A DNA stretch of 64,000 nucleotides from Pseudomonadota bacterium (GTDB taxonomy: Bacteria; Pseudomonadota; Gammaproteobacteria; Steroidobacterales; Steroidobacteraceae). Location: NCBI GenBank assembly GCA_021787615.1, contig JAJYLP010000007.1, positions 1-64,000 of the forward strand. Reading direction: 5' to 3'. Below are positions 26,317 to 34,949 of the stretch, one piece after another. Position 1 is the first letter of the stretch. Each line of letters begins with the position of its first letter. The translations under genes were made by a program, and so were the position numbers. The notes under the pieces are model-generated. The model ran no database searches. It was not told where the DNA came from and saw nothing but the letters and a program-made list of their open reading frames with translations.

Positions 26317-28616
26317 GCTCCCCCGGGCGATTCGCGTTGGTTGGTAATTCGCTCCCGCGACGCTGTGGCATCGCCACCTTCACCACCGACTTGCAGCAGT
26401 CCATCGAGAAGTTGCCGCCGCACGAGCGATGCGGAATCGTGGCCATGACCGACGACGGGCGCTCCTACGACTACCCGCCCGCTGTGTGCCTTCAGATCAA
26501 TGATCGACGGTTCGAGGACTACACGGATGCAGCCGATATCCTAAACCGCGCGCGGTGCAAAATCGTGTCGCTGCAGCATGAATTCGGCATCTTCGGTGGC
26601 GAGGCGGGCAGCCACATCACAGCGCTGACCGCGCGGCTGACCATGCCGCTCATCACCACATTCCATACCGTGCTCGAGCGGCCGACGCCGGCGCAGCGGC
26701 GCGTCCTCGGCGAGATTGTCGAGGCTTCCGCGCGAGTCATCGTCATGGCCGAGAAGGGCCGGGAATTGCTGCGTTCCGTATACGAAGTCGCGGCCGGGAA
26801 GATCGTGGTCATTCCGCACGGAACTCCAGACGGCGCGTTCGTCGAGCCCGATGAGGCGAAGTGCGCGCTCGGCTTCGCGGGCCGTCCCGTCATTCTGACT
26901 TTCGGCCTGCTCTCGCCCAGCAAGGGTGTCGAAGTGATGATCGACGCGATGCCCGAAGTCTTGAAGAGCTGCGCTGCGGCGGTATACGTCGTGCTCGGCG
27001 CGACGCATCCGAATCTGCTCCGTGATCAAGGCGAGGCCTATCGGAACAACCTCGTGGCGCGGGTGCGCGAGCTTGGCATCGAGAACCATGTCGTGTTTCT
27101 CGATCGATTCGTCGATCAGGCGACGCTGCTGAAATTCATCTCAATGTGCGATGTCTACGCCACTCCGTATCTCAACGAAGCGCAGCTGACATCGGGAACC
27201 CTGGCCTACAGCTTCGGGCTGGGAAAGGCGGTCGTCTCGACGCCCTACTGGCACGCGCGCGAGCTGTTGAGAGACGGGCGCGGCGTGCTGGTTCCCTTTG
27301 GTGATGTCGCGGCGCTCGGCAGCGAGACTGCGGCATTGCTGAGCGACGGGCCCAGGCGACTCGCAATGCGCCAGCGCGCCTACGCGGAAGGCAGGTCGAC
27401 AATATGGCCGAGAATCGCCGAGCGCTACTGCGCACTGTTCGAGAGTACCGGCGGCAGCGCTCGGTGGCGCCACACTGCGCGCAAGACCCAGGAGCCCCGC
27501 GCAGATCGTCGCGTCTCTCAGGGTGTCCGGGCGGCGCCGATCGGACATTTGCTATCCCTGTGTGATGATACTGGCCTGCTTCAGCATGCGGTGCATTCCG
27601 TTGCGGATCGCTCGCATGGCTATTGCACGGACGACAATGCGCGCGCCCTGCTGCTCGCCTGCGCCGTCGAGCGGGCCGGGGAGTCGCCTCTGCCGGAGAC
27701 CTTGACGAACCGGTTCGCCGCATTCGTGCAGCATGCCTGGAATCCCGCCACCAAGCGCTTTCGCAATTTCATGGGCTTCGATCGGCGCTGGCACGGCGAG
27801 CCGGGGTCCGAGGACAGTCACGGGCGTGCGCTGTGGGCCCTCGGCGAGTGTGCCCGCGCCGGTCGCGGGGAGCCGCGCCGGCGCTGGGCTGCGGCCCTGT
27901 TCGCCGAGGCGCTGCCCATCGTGGAGAACTTTCTCTCGCCGCGCGCCTGGAGTTTCGCGCTGCTCGGCCTGGATGGCTACTGCGCCGCAGTCGCACAGCA
28001 CGCTGATTCCTGGGGCATGCGAGAGCTACTCGCTGACCGATTGCTGGGCCTCATGGAGGCGGTCGAGAGCGCCGATTGGCAGTGGTTCGAGGAAGGGCTC
28101 GCTTATGACAACGCGCGCCTGCCGCAGGCCCTGATCGTGACGGGCTACGCGATCGGGACGCCGCGTCACCTGCGCGCCGGCCTGCGTTCACTGCGCTGGC
28201 TCATGAGCCTGCAGACGACAGCGGCGGGCTGCTTCAGGCCCGTCGGCTCGATGAGCTTCGGCGCCAAGCGAGCGGTCCCGCTCGCCTACGACCAGCAGCC
28301 CTTGGAAGCCGCGGCCTCGATCTCCGCGTGCTTCGCTGCGTGGCGTGCCGACGGTGATGATGCCTGGCTGGCGCACGCAGAGCGGGCCCTCGCATGGTTC
28401 TTCGGCGACAACGATCTGTCTTTGCCGCTGATCGACCTGGACACCGGCAGCTGCCGCGACGGCCTGCATCCGGATCGCCCCAACGAGAACCGGGGGGCCG
28501 AATCCGTCGTCTCGTATCTTCTCAGTCTCGCCGATATGCGCCAGCTCGACCGCTTGAGCACCGCCCGTCCGATCCAACCGCCGCAGCTCACTGCCGACGC
28601 CGATGGCTTCGCGTGA
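26313..28616 (+). CDS. Two-domain protein: GT4 glycosyltransferase fused to an alpha/alpha-toroid domain
   Basis: The GTG at 26313 overlaps the manA stop. Residues 1-385 form a GT-B family 4 glycosyltransferase: NSLPRRCGIATFTTDL at the N-terminus, LQHEFGIFGG, HTVLERPTPAQRR, VIPHGTPDGAF, ILTFGLLSPSKGVEVMIDA, and NEAQLTSGTLAYSFGLGKAVV near the nucleotide-sugar site. Residues 405-760 are a helical toroid-like domain (HGYCTDDNARALLLACA, ENRGAESVVSYLLSL) found in the same fusion elsewhere and never characterised to my knowledge. No signal peptide or membrane span is seen, so it acts in the cytoplasm. Its sugar is probably mannose-related because it lies between manA and GH130 genes (inference). 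Confidence 0.85.
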   Translation: MSSPGRFALVGNSLPRRCGIATFTTDLQQSIEKLPPHERCGIVAMTDDGRSYDYPPAVCLQINDRRFEDYTDAADILNRARCKIVSLQHEFGIFGGEAGSHITALTARLTMPLITTFHTVLERPTPAQRRVLGEIVEASARVIVMAEKGRELLRSVYEVAAGKIVVIPHGTPDGAFVEPDEAKCALGFAGRPVILTFGLLSPSKGVEVMIDAMPEVLKSCAAAVYVVLGATHPNLLRDQGEAYRNNLVARVRELGIENHVVFLDRFVDQATLLKFISMCDVYATPYLNEAQLTSGTLAYSFGLGKAVVSTPYWHARELLRDGRGVLVPFGDVAALGSETAALLSDGPRRLAMRQRAYAEGRSTIWPRIAERYCALFESTGGSARWRHTARKTQEPRADRRVSQGVRAAPIGHLLSLCDDTGLLQHAVHSVADRSHGYCTDDNARALLLACAVERAGESPLPETLTNRFAAFVQHAWNPATKRFRNFMGFDRRWHGEPGSEDSHGRALWALGECARAGRGEPRRRWAAALFAEALPIVENFLSPRAWSFALLGLDGYCAAVAQHADSWGMRELLADRLLGLMEAVESADWQWFEEGLAYDNARLPQALIVTGYAIGTPRHLRAGLRSLRWLMSLQTTAAGCFRPVGSMSFGAKRAVPLAYDQQPLEAAASISACFAAWRADGDDAWLAHAERALAWFFGDNDLSLPLIDLDTGSCRDGLHPDRPNENRGAESVVSYLLSLADMRQLDRLSTARPIQPPQLTADADGFA

Positions 28617-29938
28617 CCGCCGAGCGATACGGAGATACCTTGTCATCGCCCACGCTAGTGAACCGTCAGGCACTGCACCTGAGTCCCGACCCGACCCGAG
28701 TGGTCATGCGTCACTTCAAGCCGAGCACCGAGCCTCGCAACCTCACCCCGACGGATACGAAGCGGGTGACGCACATTGTCGATCGCGTCCTCGCTCTCGA
28801 TCCCGACACCGCTTTGCGGCAGCTCACGGACGTGTTGGAGAACTTCGAGGGCCGCCACCGGCGGCTGCTCGCGACTTTCGAGACGCGTGCCGACGCCATG
28901 GAAGTCGTTCACTCCGTGCACAGTCCCCTCACGCAGGTGCAACGCCAACTCGTGGGCGCCTACTTCCTGCACGAGTACTCCTTCGAAGCGGCGGCGCTGT
29001 TCAATCCGAGCATCGTCGCGCACCCGGACCAGTCCGGCGTGGCGAGCGGTGCGCGCCGCTTCATACTCAGCCTGCGGGCTGTGGGGGAAGGTCATGTGTC
29101 CTCACTCACATTCCGGTCGGGAATGCTCGCGGCCGATGGCACCGTCACCGTAGACCCCACCGCGCGGCTGGCTTCGATTCCCCATCTGCAGCGGGTAGTC
29201 CCCGGCATGCGCAGCGACTGTATCGAAGTGGTATTCCAGCCCGACGGCGACATCAGCGAGCGCGTCATCTTCCCGGTGACCGCGGCTCAGTCGAACGGCA
29301 TCGAGGATGCCCGGTTCGTCGAGTTCGACGACGGCAGCCGCAAGACTTTCTACGCAACCTACACTGCCTACAACGGCAGGTCGATCCGCTCGGAGCTGCT
29401 CGAGACCACCGATTTCGAGCACTTCAGCATGACGGCCCTGACGGGTGCGGCTGCGCGCAACAAGGGCATGGCCCTCTTCCCGAAAAAGATCAACGGCCAC
29501 TACGCCATGATCGGGCGGCAGGACAACGAGAACCTCTACCTCATCTACTCGGATGACTTGTACTCCTGGGAGGAGGGTGTCGCGCTGCTCGCGCCTCGAT
29601 TCGCCTGGGAATTCGTCCAGATCGGCAATTGCGGATCGCCGATCGAGCTCGAAGAGGGCTGGCTGCTGCTCACTCACGGTGTCGGACCGATGAGACGATA
29701 TTCCATCGGAGCGGCGCTGCTCGACAAAGAGGACCCGGCGAAGGTGCTCGCCCGCTTGCCCGAGCCGCTGCTGCGACCCGAGCGATCGGCCCGCGAGGGC
29801 TACGTCCCGAACGTCGTGTATACTTGCGGCGCCATGCGGCAGGGAGACCGCATCATCCTGCCCTACGCGGTCTGCGACACATTCTCGAATTTCGCGACGA
29901 TCGAGATCGCCAGTCTGATACGTGCGATGGTGCCCTGA
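28613..29938 (+). CDS. GH130-family glycosidase/phosphorylase-like protein
   Basis: The GTG at 28613 overlaps the previous stop by four bases, giving 441 residues; the track ORF start is too far upstream. After a helical N-terminal extension of about 120 residues comes a five-bladed propeller typical of GH130. NGIEDARFVEFDDG carries the ED..R signature with the likely catalytic Asp, and GNCGSPIELEEGWLLLTHGV is the characteristic C-terminal motif. Known GH130 enzymes phosphorolyse or transfer beta-mannosides. It is the third gene of the manA operon and may make or break the glycan built by the glycosyltransferase. Confidence 0.85.
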   Translation: MTAERYGDTLSSPTLVNRQALHLSPDPTRVVMRHFKPSTEPRNLTPTDTKRVTHIVDRVLALDPDTALRQLTDVLENFEGRHRRLLATFETRADAMEVVHSVHSPLTQVQRQLVGAYFLHEYSFEAAALFNPSIVAHPDQSGVASGARRFILSLRAVGEGHVSSLTFRSGMLAADGTVTVDPTARLASIPHLQRVVPGMRSDCIEVVFQPDGDISERVIFPVTAAQSNGIEDARFVEFDDGSRKTFYATYTAYNGRSIRSELLETTDFEHFSMTALTGAAARNKGMALFPKKINGHYAMIGRQDNENLYLIYSDDLYSWEEGVALLAPRFAWEFVQIGNCGSPIELEEGWLLLTHGVGPMRRYSIGAALLDKEDPAKVLARLPEPLLRPERSAREGYVPNVVYTCGAMRQGDRIILPYAVCDTFSNFATIEIASLIRAMVP

Positions 29939-30046
29939 GCAGACCTGTTTGCCCGATACCTGTCGGCCTCGTGCAGTCTGGCCGTACCGATCACGAGGCG
30001 CACCGCGCGCCAGGGATCCACGCCCCGCGGGCCTGCGCGTGGGGCC

Positions 30047-30571
30047 CAGGGCCGGCAGCAGGCGATCGATCTTGCTCTTGACCACCGCGAGACACTTGCA
30101 GCACAGCTGTTCCAGCCGCGGCCGGTTCAGCACCGTGATGCGGCCGCGGGTATAATGGATGACGCCGATTTTCTGCAGCTTGCCGGCGCCTTCGGTGACG
30201 CCCTCGCGGCGAACACCCAGCATGTTCGCGATGAGCTCCTGGGTCATGGCCAACTGATTGCTGGGCTGCCGGTCGAGAGACAACAGCAGCCAACGACACA
30301 GCGGCTGCTCGACGGAGTGGTGCCGGTTGCAGACTGCAGTCTGAGCCATCTGCATCAGCAGCGCTTGCGTGTAGCGCTGCAGCAGCTGCTGCAGCTCGCC
30401 GTCGCGGTGGAATTCATCCTTGACCTTCTGCCCGATCAACCGGTACGCGTACCCAGCGCTCTGCACGATGGCCCCGGCTCAGAGTGGCCTCACCGCCCAT
30501 GAACAGCGCCACCCCGATCAAGCCCTCGTTGCCCACCACCAAGATCTCCGCCGAGGCACCGTCCTCTCCGA
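30047..30571 (-). pseudogene. Truncated, frameshifted Crp/Fnr-type regulator
   Basis: The minus strand encodes EDGASAEILVVGNEGLIGVALFMGGE, part of a cyclic-nucleotide-binding-like domain. It then continues in another frame with QSAGYAYRLIGQKVKDEF, LLQRYTQALLMQMAQTAVCNRHH and the helix-turn-helix MTQELIANMLGVRREGVTEGAGKL. One extra base in the C run at 30472-30475 accounts for the shift. Sequence before EDGASAEI is missing: homology stops at about 30570, where an amidohydrolase remnant begins on the other strand. The frame also lacks its natural stop and runs into the antisense of the GH130 gene. It is not functional as written. Confidence 0.85.
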
Positions 30572-31743
30572 CCGGCTGACCGGCCCGGCGGAGATACTCA
30601 TCGAGAACGACCGCATTAGCGAGATCGCGCCCGCTGTGCACCGGCCATCCGGTGCACAGCTCATCGATCTGCTGGATCGGACTGTGAGCCCGGCTTCATC
30701 GAGACTCATGTTCACCTGACGATGGATGCCGGCAATCTGCCCATGCAGACGCTCGCATCATCCGCGGCCAAGGCGCTCAAGGGATTGAGCACTGCCCGCG
30801 AATACATGCGCTACGGCTTCACCACCTTGCGGGATCTTGGCAGTGCCGATCCCGTTTTCCCGACCGTGGATCTGCGCAACGCGCTTGCCGCCGGCATCGT
30901 CGGAGGTCCGCGGCTCATCGTCGCCGCGCACATCATCAGCGCGTCAGGCGATCACGGCGGCCTGCGCGGATTCTACGGCTCGCGCTGGGCACTGCCGGTC
31001 TCCACAATCGCGGGCGATCCGGGCAGCATCAAAGCACTGGTGCGCCGTGAGCACACTTTCGGCAGCGACTGGATCAAGACCACGAATACCGGAGGTTACT
31101 TCAGCCTCGGCGACGATCCGGCACGGCTCACCTGGTTCGATGAAGAAATGGATGTTCTGGTCGCTACGGCGCGGCAACTGGGAATGTCGGTGGCGGTGCG
31201 CACCGGCGCCGCCGCAGGCGGCCGGCAGGCGATCCGTGCCGGCGCCAGAAGTCTCGAGCGCGCGCATCTAATCGATGCCGAGGCGATTGCAATGGCCGAG
31301 AAGGTCGGCACCTGGGTCGTGCCCACGATGCAAATGGCCCAGGAAGATCTGCACTCACTGCACGCCCACATGCTGGCCTGCCAAGCGGCATGGAAACTCA
31401 GCCGGGACAACGGACAGATCGTCGAATCCCAGCGCCTGATTGCGAAGAGCGAAGTGAAGATGCCTACGGCACCGACTGCGGCATGTTTCCCTTCAGCCAC
31501 GGCGTCGTGGAATTTCAGGCCATGGTGGCGGCAGGCATCCGGCCGGTACGCTCACTCAAGGCCGCAACCAGCGTCGCAGCCGACCTGCTCGGGCGTGGCG
31601 ATATTGGCGCACTCACCGTTGGGAAGTTCGCCGACATTGTCGCCATGCCCGGGGACCCGATAGCCGACATCAGTGTCACGGCGAAAGTGGACTTCGTCAT
31701 GAAGGGCGGCGTCGTGTATTGCGGGCGGGCTCCTATGAGCTGA
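30570..31743 (+). pseudogene. Truncated amidohydrolase (imidazolonepropionase-like) with two frameshifts
   Basis: Three frames joined in order give an amidohydrolase: GPAEILIENDRISEIAP; then, after a lost base near 30690, PGFIETHVHLTMDAGN and the main body (FTTLRDLGSADPVFPTVDLR); then, after a lost base near 31461, AYGTDCGMFPFSHG and GKFADIVAMPGDPIADI. The N-terminal signal region is gone at a breakpoint shared with the Crp remnant. Two further metal-ligand positions are degraded: VAVRTGA stands where relatives have VAxHAHG, and LERAH where they have IEHG. It is therefore an old pseudogene rather than only a sequencing problem. Confidence 0.85.
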
Positions 31744-31943
31744 ATCCAGGGAAGGGAGAATTACGCACCGGCAGTCCGCCAATGGCAAGGCGATCACACG
31801 CGAGAGCTTGCCAAGCCCGCGACCCTTTGGAAGTACACCGGTGAAAGTACGTCGCGGATCGTAAACGCGCCAGATGCATAAATTCAGACCTGCGGACATA
31901 GCCCGTTCCTGCGGCTGAGATCCGGGGCTTTTTGTCGCCGGGG

Positions 31944-32047
31944 GTGCGAACCAATACCTGTCCGGTTTTTTGGCACGGCAGAGGGCAAGTAGCGGATCTA
32001 TCGAGCTTTTTTGCCATGAGGGTGCGCACCCATACCTGTCCGGTTTC
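31944..32047. repeat. Two direct repeats at the left IS end
   Basis: TGCGAACCAATACCTGTCCGG and TGCGCACCCATACCTGTCCGG occur 79 bases apart in the same orientation, ahead of the transposase start. They match the relic inverted copy at 33331-33355. Confidence 0.7.
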
Positions 32048-32058
32048 CGCTGGCGGGC

Positions 32059-33258
32059 ATGAACAGCCAGCGCGCCCTGGGGCTACCGGCACTAGCCCCG
32101 TCGGACACCGTGGTCATCAATGCGCGGTGCACGGTGCGCACGGAGGGGGATCAACGAGTAGTCGTGGTCGCAGGGCTTCCCGTGTACCACTATTGCGCCG
32201 TCGATGTAGTGGCCGAGGCGTATGCGATGGTGATGTTGGTTGACAGTGGGTTTGCGCAACAGAACGAGGTGGCTCGTGCCTTCGACCGGGCCGAGCGCAC
32301 GGTGCGCCGGCACCAGGAGCGATACGCCGAGGCTGGGATGGTGGGGCTGGGACGCTCGCAGGGATGGCGGCACGGGCGGCGTCGGATTTCCGGTAAGCGG
32401 TTGCGTCTGATCGAGCGACTCAAGAGACAGGGTCTGAGCAACCGAGCGGTGACGCAGCGGCTCGGCGTGAGCGAGAAGGCGATCCGCAAGCTGGTAGGGC
32501 CCTCGCGGGGCGAGGGGCTAGAGCAACTGCCTCTGGTCAGGAGGGCGGGTCTTGTAGTGAGCAAGTTGCCGGCGGCACCGGCGCGGACCGCGTTGAGTGT
32601 CGCGCCGGTGGGAGGCGCTGCCGAGCCTGAGCGGATACGGCCGGCGCAGAACTTATCGCACAACTCCACTACGGTCGAAGGCCACGATGAGGACCCTGAA
32701 CCGGTACCGATGAGTCTCGATCGGGATGCGAGCGATCGAAGCGGCGATCGGCAAATGGCCTACCTCGGCTTGCTCGCGGATGCGATACCGATGTTGCGCG
32801 ACGGAGAGCGTGTTGCCGGCGCCGGGGCGCTGCTGGCCGTACCGTTCTTGGTGCAGAGCGGATTGCTGCGCATTGCGCACAAGCTCTATGGCGGGATCGG
32901 ACCGGCCTTCTACGGATTGCGCACGACGCTGGTGACTTTGTTCTTGATGGCGCTGCTGCGCATCCAGCGACCCCAGCCGCTCAAGGAGCGCGACCCGGCG
33001 GCTCTTGGCAGGCTCCTCGGGCTCGATCGCGCACCGGAAGTCAAGACTCTGCGGCGGGCGCTCAGTCGTCTCGCCGCCCACCACTGCGCCAGACCGCTGG
33101 GCGCTGAGCTGGCCCGTGTACGCGTGGCGCAGCGCGGGGAGCTGATGGGGTTCTTGTACATCGACGGGCATGTTCGGGCCTATCACGGGAAACACACGAT
33201 TTCCCAGACTTTCGTGGCCCGACGCCACTTGGCCATGCCGGCCACCACCGACTACTGA
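32059..33258 (+). pseudogene. Truncated transposase-like gene (IS of uncertain family)
   Basis: The 399-residue frame has an N-terminal helix-turn-helix region (RRISGKRLRLIERLKRQG, RLGVSEKAIRKLVG, about 115-150) and a later segment ending with YIDGHVRAYHGKH and MPATTDY. The latter resembles the start of the catalytic part of a large transposase family, in which DGHVR..H/Y.GKH leads to MPATTDYW. The frame stops at a TGA exactly where TGG (Trp) is expected, and the downstream half of the enzyme is absent. It is therefore a nonsense/deletion remnant. Confidence 0.65.
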
Positions 33259-33355
33259 TCGTTGCCGCCCCTTTCCTCTGGCGGTGCCGCAATTGAGGCT
33301 CCATAGCGCCGTTGCCACATCTCGCTCATCGAACCGGACGGGCACGGTGCGTGCA

Positions 33356-33664
33356 TCCGGCTCTCGGACAAGACATCACGCCTTCGCCCACGGAAGGTTG
33401 CAGGTCGCCGCCGACAGCCGGACCAAGCCGAGCTTCTCAAACAGAAGTTCGTCCGGGACGGCCTAGAGTCCACTTCAAGGTCTATCGCCGGCAAATTACG
33501 CTTGGCCTCGAAAGCGACCCGCGCGAGGGGCTCACGGCGCGCGCGCTCCTCCAAGGGCTCATCGTCGACGGGCACATCGTGGTGAGTCCAGGCGAGGATT
33601 GGAGTTTGTGGGCCAGTCATTCGCTGGCTCCGGCTGTCCTGCTGAAGGGTGCAGAAACAGGGTA
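33356..33664. other. Unassigned gap between IS relic and tRNA-Pro
   Basis: About 310 bases. A plus-strand frame contains a fairly protein-like stretch (RRQITLGLESDPREGLTARALL), which may be a gene remnant, but no family is recognised and no ribosome site supports it. Confidence 0.35.
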
Positions 33665-33738
33665 TCGGGGTGAGAGGATTTGAACCTCCGGCATCTGCGT
33701 CCCAAACGCAGCGCTCTACCAGGCTGAGCTACACCCCG
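33665..33738 (-). tRNA. tRNA-Pro (anticodon TGG), CCA not encoded
   Basis: The minus strand folds into a complete cloverleaf: acceptor CGGGGTG/CACCCCG (7 bp), D-arm GCTC/GAGC, anticodon stem CTGCG/CGCAG with loop TTTGGGA (anticodon TGG), and T-arm GGAGG-TTCAAAT-CCTCT. C1-G72 is typical of proline tRNAs. The bases after the discriminator are TAC, so CCA must be added by enzyme. It differs strongly from the other tRNA-Pro(TGG) three kilobases away, which does encode CCA. It sits in the accessory region beside the toxin-antitoxin genes and may have been acquired. Confidence 0.93.
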
Positions 33739-33847
33739 AGCGAAGAACCGCTGGTAGGAAAAAAACGAGAGACCGCCTCCGCTCCCTGGCTCCTCAACCG
33801 AGGCTACCAGCTATGCCAAGATCTGAACAGAGCCGGCCAGTGCCCAT

Positions 33848-33879
33848 CACGAATTCCCGACCCCCTGCTGCGCCCAAAG
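33848..33879 (-). pseudogene. tRNA-Pro-like fragment in front of vapB
   Basis: CGAATTCCCGACCCCCTGCT and CCCAAAG match the T-arm-to-anticodon part of the intact tRNA-Pro at 36750-36826. The equivalent fragment stands at the same place before the dead antitoxin copy at 18872. It is too short to be a tRNA. Confidence 0.45.
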
Positions 33880-33885
33880 ACATTT

Positions 33886-33919
33886 GACATACCGACATAC
33901 GCATGACATGCTCTGACAT
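33886..33919 (+). promoter_or_regulatory. Four GACAT repeats abutting the antitoxin start codon, likely operator
   Basis: GACAT occurs at 33886, 33894, 33905 and 33915, the last touching the ATG of the antitoxin gene. Antitoxins of this kind often repress their own promoter by binding tandem sites, so this is the likely operator. There is no ribosome site in this stretch, so the mRNA may be leaderless. Confidence 0.5.
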
Positions 33920-34165
33920 ATGAGAACCACCATACGCTTGGATGAAGCGCTCATGGCGCGTGCCCGCCAGGAAGCGGCGCGCCGCGGCATCACGCTCACC
34001 TCGCTCATCGAGCAAGGGCTTCAGCTTGCGCTGCGCCGTCCCCTGAAGCGTCCGAAGCACACTGCCGTATTGCTCCCGGAATGCCACGCCGGGGGCGGTG
34101 TCCTGCCAGGTGTGGATTTGAATGACAGCGCGGGCCTTCTTGAGCGGATGGATGGTCGCGGTTGA
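33920..34165 (+). CDS. vapB: Antitoxin of a VapBC-type toxin-antitoxin pair
   Basis: The 81-residue protein begins MRTTIRLDEALMARARQEAA, with the short beta-strand and helix of a ribbon-helix-helix DNA-binding domain, and continues RGITLTSLIEQGLQLAL. The C-terminal half (PECHAGGGVLPGVDLND) is the part expected to wrap the toxin. Its stop codon overlaps the TTG start of vapC, the usual coupling for this module. It should neutralise VapC and repress the operon through the GACAT repeats just upstream. A decayed copy lies at 18872-19085. Confidence 0.88.
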   Translation: MRTTIRLDEALMARARQEAARRGITLTSLIEQGLQLALRRPLKRPKHTAVLLPECHAGGGVLPGVDLNDSAGLLERMDGRG

Positions 34166-34587
34166 TTCTGTGCGACGTCAACGTCCTCATCTACGCCTTT
34201 CGCTCAGATGCCGAAGATCATCCGCGATACAAGGCGTGGCTGGAATCGGTGATCAACGGGCCTGCGGCCTATGGCGTCGCCCCTCAGGTGCTCGCCAGCG
34301 TAGTCCGCATCTGTACCCATCGGCGGATCTTTTCGCGTCCAAGTTCCTTGAACGACGCATTCGATTTTTGTCGCGTCGTCTTCGGACAACCCAACGCCAC
34401 GGTAATTGTGCCCGGTGAGCGCCACTGGTCCATATTCGAGTCCCTGTGCCAGGATTCCCAGTCCACGGGCAACATTGCGCAAGACGCCTGGTTTGCGGCC
34501 CTGGCCATCGAGTCCGGTTGCGAATGGATCACTACGGATCGTGACTACGCGAGATTCAAGGGACTAACTTGGCGACCCGCGTTCTGA
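34162..34587 (+). CDS. vapC: VapC-family PIN-domain ribonuclease toxin
   Basis: The 141 residues start at TTG (34162), overlapping the antitoxin stop by four bases (TTGA). The PIN fold shows its acidic residues: Asp in ILCDVNVLIYAF near the N-terminus, then NIAQDAWFAALAIESG and WITTDRDYARF near the C-terminus. Such enzymes use magnesium to cut tRNA or rRNA and stop translation when the antitoxin is lost. The module lies within 200 bases of a tRNA gene. Nothing suggests inactivation. Confidence 0.92.
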   Translation: MILCDVNVLIYAFRSDAEDHPRYKAWLESVINGPAAYGVAPQVLASVVRICTHRRIFSRPSSLNDAFDFCRVVFGQPNATVIVPGERHWSIFESLCQDSQSTGNIAQDAWFAALAIESGCEWITTDRDYARFKGLTWRPAF

Positions 34588-34949
34588 TTCAGCACTGTCA
34601 ATCGCGCAGAGGATCGGCCGCGGCCCAACGCATCATCGCAAGACCACTGATTACCAGTGTTCCACTCATCAGTGTATTGTTGCCTTGGGAGCCGGCACAC
34701 GAGTCAGTCCCGTCCGAAGCCTACTACCGGGGCGCCACAGCATCACGCGTTACCCATCGACGGCAGACCAGCTGGCCGCAAAGGCAATTAGCGGCCAGTG
34801 CAGTCGTCTAAGTAGCGAACTCGCACCTCCAATAGCGGACGTCCGACACCGGTCTTGGTGGAGGAGTTGCCTTATCCGCGTCGCTGTTCACCCAACTGCC
34901 TGACTCACGAATGCATCAGCTTTTTTATCGTAGCACTCACCGAGCGCGT
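34588..34949. other. Non-coding region after vapC
   Basis: About 360 bases between convergent genes. Base composition is more even than in the core genome. No coding frame, tRNA or repeat is evident. Confidence 0.45.

Larger units (their letters stand above)
31944..33355 (+). mobile_element. Relic insertion sequence with imperfect inverted ends
   Basis: The left side has two direct copies of a motif ending ATACCTGTCCGGTTT (31944-31968 and 32023-32047). At 33331-33355 an imperfect reverse complement occurs (GAACCGGACGGGCACGGTGC). Between them lies a truncated transposase gene. The end motifs are probably transposase-binding terminal repeats. The right copy has several mismatches and the transposase is incomplete, so the element is unlikely to move by itself. 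Confidence 0.6.

Noticed and set aside
33312-33683. 123-aa plus-strand ORF between IS relic and tRNA
   Set aside because: It runs into the tRNA gene and lacks a ribosome site. Only a middle stretch looks protein-like, so I list the gap and not a gene.
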